Shown piece after piece: positions 6,034-9,067 of a stretch of DNA of 9,067 nt (its first letter is position 1; each line of letters opens with the position of its first letter). Made by a program: the position numbers and the translations under genes. The notes under the pieces were generated by a model, which was not told the origin of the DNA, searched no databases, and worked only from the letters and a program-made list of their open reading frames with translations. The DNA is from Ferrithrix thermotolerans DSM 19514 (GTDB lineage Bacteria > Actinomycetota > Acidimicrobiia > Acidimicrobiales > Ilumatobacteraceae), in NCBI GenBank assembly GCA_945860575.1, contig CAMAQQ010000039.1, positions 1 through 9,067 on the forward strand, read 5' to 3'.

Positions 6034-7332
6034 TTAGCGACAAGTTGGATCATCTGGCGGAACAACACCGACTGTCTTTTGCAGTGCGGTTACATTTGGA
6101 GTTGTCGTTGTCGGCGTCGCGGACTTCGCGGTCGTTTCTGGTATTGCCAGAGTCGTTGTTGGGGCTATTGCAATTCTTTGGGCCACAAGAACCACGGTTG
6201 GGTTGTTGGTCGTGCGAATCGATGCTTTTTGTGCGGTCAATGGCGCACGGCCTTGAAAGATCGCCAGAACTTGTTTCATTGATTCGGTTTTGATTAGTGG
6301 TATCAAAACCGATAGTTCGCCGATGCGCTTTGGATATGAGTCGATTGTGTATGTGGCAACTGTGCGCGTATTTAGATCTCGCATTGCTTGAGCGAGGTCC
6401 AACATTCCTCGAGGCGTGAGTTGATCATCGGTGATCACATTTTTTAAAGCCGCATTGAGCAAGTCATTGGCCACCCCGATGTTTGACGAACCTTTATCGA
6501 GTGCTCGTTGCATAGATCTCCGCAAGAAATCTTGCTGTCGACTAATTCGGCCAAGGTCGCCTGACGGGTCTTCTGTCCATTTTTGCGTCGTCGTATCAAA
6601 ATATCTGTAGCCCGATCGTGAGCGAACGTAAGCCAATGCGCGGTCGCCATCAAAAGTTACGCATCCTGGTGTGGCGACATTGAAACCAGTTTTCTTGTCA
6701 CGAGTCGGATAGAGAAATGGAACTTTGACACCATCAACTGCAGTCACGATCTCTTTGAACGCACAAAAATTAACATTTACATAGTGATCAACCGGAATGC
6801 CGAAACTTTTTTCGATGGTGTCAACCAGCCTGTTTGGATCAGTGCTTTTAAATGCAGAGTTGATTCGGTTTTGTCGTGTTGTACCGGCGATATTGACCCA
6901 CAAGTCTCTAGGAAACGAGAGAATCGCCGCACGCTTTGAACTCGGGTCAATCCGAATAATCATGATTGTGTCGCTGCGTTCGCCAAGACTTGTGCGGTCA
7001 CCGATTCCGCCCGTGGTTGAACTCTTGGCGTCGGCACATGAGCCGTTATCTGAGCCGGTCAATAGAAAGTTCTTTGCATCAAGACTTTTTGGATCAAGCG
7101 GCAAATCTGCGTTACCAGGTGAATCATTTGATCCCTGTGATTTGTCGTTTGGGTTCTCTTGAGAGTTATTTAACGTGACAATCAGTCGTTGGTTAACACG
7201 ACCGTTGACCCACAACATTCCGAATCCAGAAAACAGCATCAAAGTCACGACGAATACATTCAATGACAGGACGAAATAATGGGATTTTGGTCTTGGACCA
7301 AATTTTGGTTTTGAATTAAACCGCCGCAACAT
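6034..7332 (-). CDS. LytR-CpsA-Psr (LCP) family cell-wall polymer ligase
   Basis: LCP proteins transfer lipid-linked glycopolymers (arabinogalactan, teichoic acids, capsule) onto peptidoglycan on the outer face of the membrane. This 432-residue protein has a basic N-terminus (1-18), one membrane anchor (about 19-42), a polar Asn/Ser/Gly linker (about 55-85) and then the LCP domain. Family blocks are NFLLTGSDN (88-96), RSDTIMIIRID (119-129), SFPRDLWV (139-146), NRINSAF (155-161), DHYVNVNF (182-189), VDGVKV (199-204), ALAYVRSR (232-239, with the catalytic-site Arg pair R237 and R239) and DLGRISRQQDFL (259-270). Extracytoplasmic cysteines C99, C190, C224 and C431 could form disulfides. The tail from about 389 is rich in Ala, Thr and Pro, and there is no LytR_C domain. 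The ATG at 7332 lies 7 bases after the valS stop. The polymer attached cannot be told from sequence. Confidence 0.92.
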   Translation of the reverse strand: MLRRFNSKPKFGPRPKSHYFVLSLNVFVVTLMLFSGFGMLWVNGRVNQRLIVTLNNSQENPNDKSQGSNDSPGNADLPLDPKSLDAKNFLLTGSDNGSCADAKSSTTGGIGDRTSLGERSDTIMIIRIDPSSKRAAILSFPRDLWVNIAGTTRQNRINSAFKSTDPNRLVDTIEKSFGIPVDHYVNVNFCAFKEIVTAVDGVKVPFLYPTRDKKTGFNVATPGCVTFDGDRALAYVRSRSGYRYFDTTTQKWTEDPSGDLGRISRQQDFLRRSMQRALDKGSSNIGVANDLLNAALKNVITDDQLTPRGMLDLAQAMRDLNTRTVATYTIDSYPKRIGELSVLIPLIKTESMKQVLAIFQGRAPLTAQKASIRTTNNPTVVLVAQRIAIAPTTTLAIPETTAKSATPTTTTPNVTALQKTVGVVPPDDPTCR

Positions 7333-7339
7333 GCAATCT

Positions 7340-9067
7340 TTAGGTTAGTGGAGTAGCAAGAGTTACCTGCGTAGAAATCTCTTGCGTTGTTCGCTGTGAT
7401 GCAGAAGTCACGAACGTTATTTCCTGTAGTGCTCCGGCGTTGCGTAAATCGACAATGTTCGCCTTCAATAATTCAATTGTTTCCAGCGGTGCGGTAACAA
7501 CGAGTTGCGAAACCTCGGCACGCTGTGAAACCTTTGCTTCTGTTTTCGAACGCCGCACTGCGGCAAGCACAACGCAAGTTGCATCAAGCAACGAACTGGC
7601 ATCATCTGATGCGACGAAGTCTGCAAGAGTCTCTTGAGTTGTCGGCCAAGCTGCCAAATGGATTGAACCCGTCTCTAACCAAGACCAAACTTCTTCAGTA
7701 GCAAATGGCAACATCGGTGCAAGCAATCGTTGCAAAACACCGAGTGCTCGATGTAACGAACTTCGCGCCGATGCCGATTCTTGACCAGGGCTATATGCGC
7801 GAGTTTTTACCAATTCGACATAGTCGTCGCAGAACCACCAGAAAAATGACTCTGTTCGTTCAAGCGCACGGGCATAATCAAATTGCTCGAGTGCAACTGT
7901 GGCTTCATCTACAACTGCGGCCAGGCGAGCGAGCATTGCGTGATCTATCAAATCAGTCGGCTTTGAACCAACAGTTAGTTCACCTGCGCCGAGTACGAAT
8001 TTTGTCAAGTTCAGAAGTTTTGTTGCGAGCTTTCGCCCGACTTTCATTTGCTCTTCGCTGAATGTCGTGTCAACACCAGGTCGTGCGCACGCAGCCCAAT
8101 ATCGCACGGCGTCGCTGCCGTATTGATCGAACAAATCTGATGGCGTTACAACATTGCCCTTTGACTTCGACATCTTCTTGCGATCGGGGTCGAGAATCCA
8201 GCCAGACAACGCGGCGTTCTTCCACGGTGCTTGGTTGTGCTCAAAGTTTGAACGAACCATCGTGGCAAACAACCAAGTGCGAATAATGTCGTGACCTTGT
8301 GGTCGAACATCCATTGGAAAAACTCTTGTAAACAAATCTTGATCGTCAATCCACCTACCAGCAATTTGTGGGGTCAGCGAAGAAGTCGCCCAAGTATCCA
8401 TGATGTCGGGGTCGCCAGTGAAACCGTTTGCCGCGCCGCGTTGATCGGCTACAAAACCTGATGGCAAATCTGTACTCGGATCAATTGGTAATTGATCCTT
8501 TGTGGGTACCAGTGGATTGTCATAAATGATTTCACCTTGTGCGTCAAGGCGATACCAGAGTGGAATTGGCACGCCGAAATACCTTTGTCGACTGACGAGC
8601 CAGTCACCGTTTAGACCGCCGACCCAGTTGGCATAACGATGTTGCATGAAGTCAGGGTGCCAGGTGAGTTCATCGCCGCGTGCCAGCAAGTTGTCGCGCA
8701 ATTTTTCGTCGCGGCCACCATTGCGGATATACCACTGACGACTCGTAACAATTTCAAGTGGACGGTCGCCTTTTTCGTAAAACTTAACCGCATGCATAAT
8801 TGCTCGTGGTTCATCGATCAGTTCGCCTGTTTCGCGCAATATCTCAACCGTCAAAGTTTGCGCCTGCTTGACCGTTTTGCCGGCAAGTCGCGCATATTGC
8901 AGTTTTGCTTTATCAGACATTATGTCCGGAGCATCTGCAACGAATCTTCCGTCACGACCGATTGTTGGGCGAGTGCTGAGATTCAATTCTCGCCACCAAA
9001 TCACGTCCGTTAAATCTCCGAATGTGCAAACCATCGCGATGCCCGAGCCCTTGTCTTGTTGCGCAAG
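7340..9067 (-). CDS. valS: Valyl-tRNA synthetase (5' part beyond window edge)
   Basis: ValRS attaches valine to tRNA-Val in the cytoplasm and edits threonyl-tRNA-Val. About 575 C-terminal residues are visible, reading in from the right edge. The internal ATG at 9034 is not the start: in-frame codons upstream read LAQQDKGSGIA and join the GSGIAMVCTFGD segment of the editing domain. Next come HAVKFYEKGDRPLEIVTSRQWY, LNGDWLVSRQRYFGVPIPLW, DTWATSSL and the KMSKSKGN ATP-site motif (encoded at about 8176-8153), with KFVLGAGEL opening the anticodon-binding domain. The N-terminal HIGH motif and about 280 residues are outside the window. The protein ends soon after the anticodon-binding domain, without the charged coiled coil that closes E. 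coli-type ValRS. This suggests the shorter ValRS class found in some lineages. It is the first gene of the minus-strand run seen here, 7 bases before the LCP gene. Confidence 0.96.
   Translation of the reverse strand, partial: LAQQDKGSGIAMVCTFGDLTDVIWWRELNLSTRPTIGRDGRFVADAPDIMSDKAKLQYARLAGKTVKQAQTLTVEILRETGELIDEPRAIMHAVKFYEKGDRPLEIVTSRQWYIRNGGRDEKLRDNLLARGDELTWHPDFMQHRYANWVGGLNGDWLVSRQRYFGVPIPLWYRLDAQGEIIYDNPLVPTKDQLPIDPSTDLPSGFVADQRGAANGFTGDPDIMDTWATSSLTPQIAGRWIDDQDLFTRVFPMDVRPQGHDIIRTWLFATMVRSNFEHNQAPWKNAALSGWILDPDRKKMSKSKGNVVTPSDLFDQYGSDAVRYWAACARPGVDTTFSEEQMKVGRKLATKLLNLTKFVLGAGELTVGSKPTDLIDHAMLARLAAVVDEATVALEQFDYARALERTESFFWWFCDDYVELVKTRAYSPGQESASARSSLHRALGVLQRLLAPMLPFATEEVWSWLETGSIHLAAWPTTQETLADFVASDDASSLLDATCVVLAAVRRSKTEAKVSQRAEVSQLVVTAPLETIELLKANIVDLRNAGALQEITFVTSASQRTTQEISTQVTLATPLT

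Noticed and set aside
6797..7162. 121-codon plus-strand frame opposite the LCP gene
   Set aside because: It is antisense to a well-supported LCP gene, with no motif and no ribosome binding site noted.
8639..9013. 124-codon plus-strand frame opposite valS
   Set aside because: It is antisense to conserved synthetase sequence and has no family features.
8971..9034. ATG at 9034 as the start of a separate short synthetase
   Set aside because: The frame continues without a stop to the window edge and encodes the conserved ValRS sequence immediately before this Met, so the gene is simply cut by the window.

Overview
The window is gene-dense bacterial chromosome. I recognise nine protein genes, two of them cut by the window edges, and there is no stretch over 60 bases without a gene. 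There is no tRNA, rRNA, CRISPR array, insertion sequence or phage gene. By eye the GC content is in the mid-40s. The protein families (a LytR-CpsA-Psr ligase with a Thr/Pro-rich tail, a ValRS without the usual C-terminal coiled coil, GTG and TTG starts) fit a low-GC planktonic actinobacterium, possibly of the Acidimicrobiia. That placement is an inference with modest confidence.

Left part (1-2589): a divergent tryptophan-degradation locus. kynA (tryptophan 2,3-dioxygenase) reads leftward and is followed after 10 bases by ung (uracil-DNA glycosylase, cut by the left edge). kynU (kynureninase) reads rightward. The two kyn start codons are only about 13 bases apart, and a perfect short inverted repeat spans the gap. 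KynA makes N-formylkynurenine and KynU cleaves kynurenine to anthranilate (or 3-hydroxykynurenine to 3-hydroxyanthranilate) plus alanine. The formamidase needed between them is not in the window.

Right part (2615-9067): six genes in a row on the minus strand, read from right to left. They are valS (3' two thirds), an LCP-family cell-wall polymer ligase, plsY (glycerol-3-phosphate acyltransferase), a DedA membrane protein, a short alanine-racemase-like PLP protein, and a DUF418/YeiB-like multi-pass membrane protein. Gaps are 7, 54, 45 and 24 bases, and the last pair overlaps by 10 bases, so at least part of this is likely one transcript. Apart from valS the set has a cell-envelope theme: polymer attachment to the wall, phospholipid synthesis, lipid/membrane homeostasis, a possible D-amino-acid or PLP function, and a possible membrane acyltransferase. 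The run meets kynU head-on across a 25-base AT-rich gap. A candidate terminator for the minus-strand run lies inside the 3' end of kynU.

Most of the window is ordinary housekeeping and catabolic content. The points most worth a second look are the compact divergent kynA/kynU start region, the racemase-like protein that keeps its PLP-site residues but seems to have lost the second catalytic base, and its coupled DUF418 partner. I do not see a clear new defence or mobile system.
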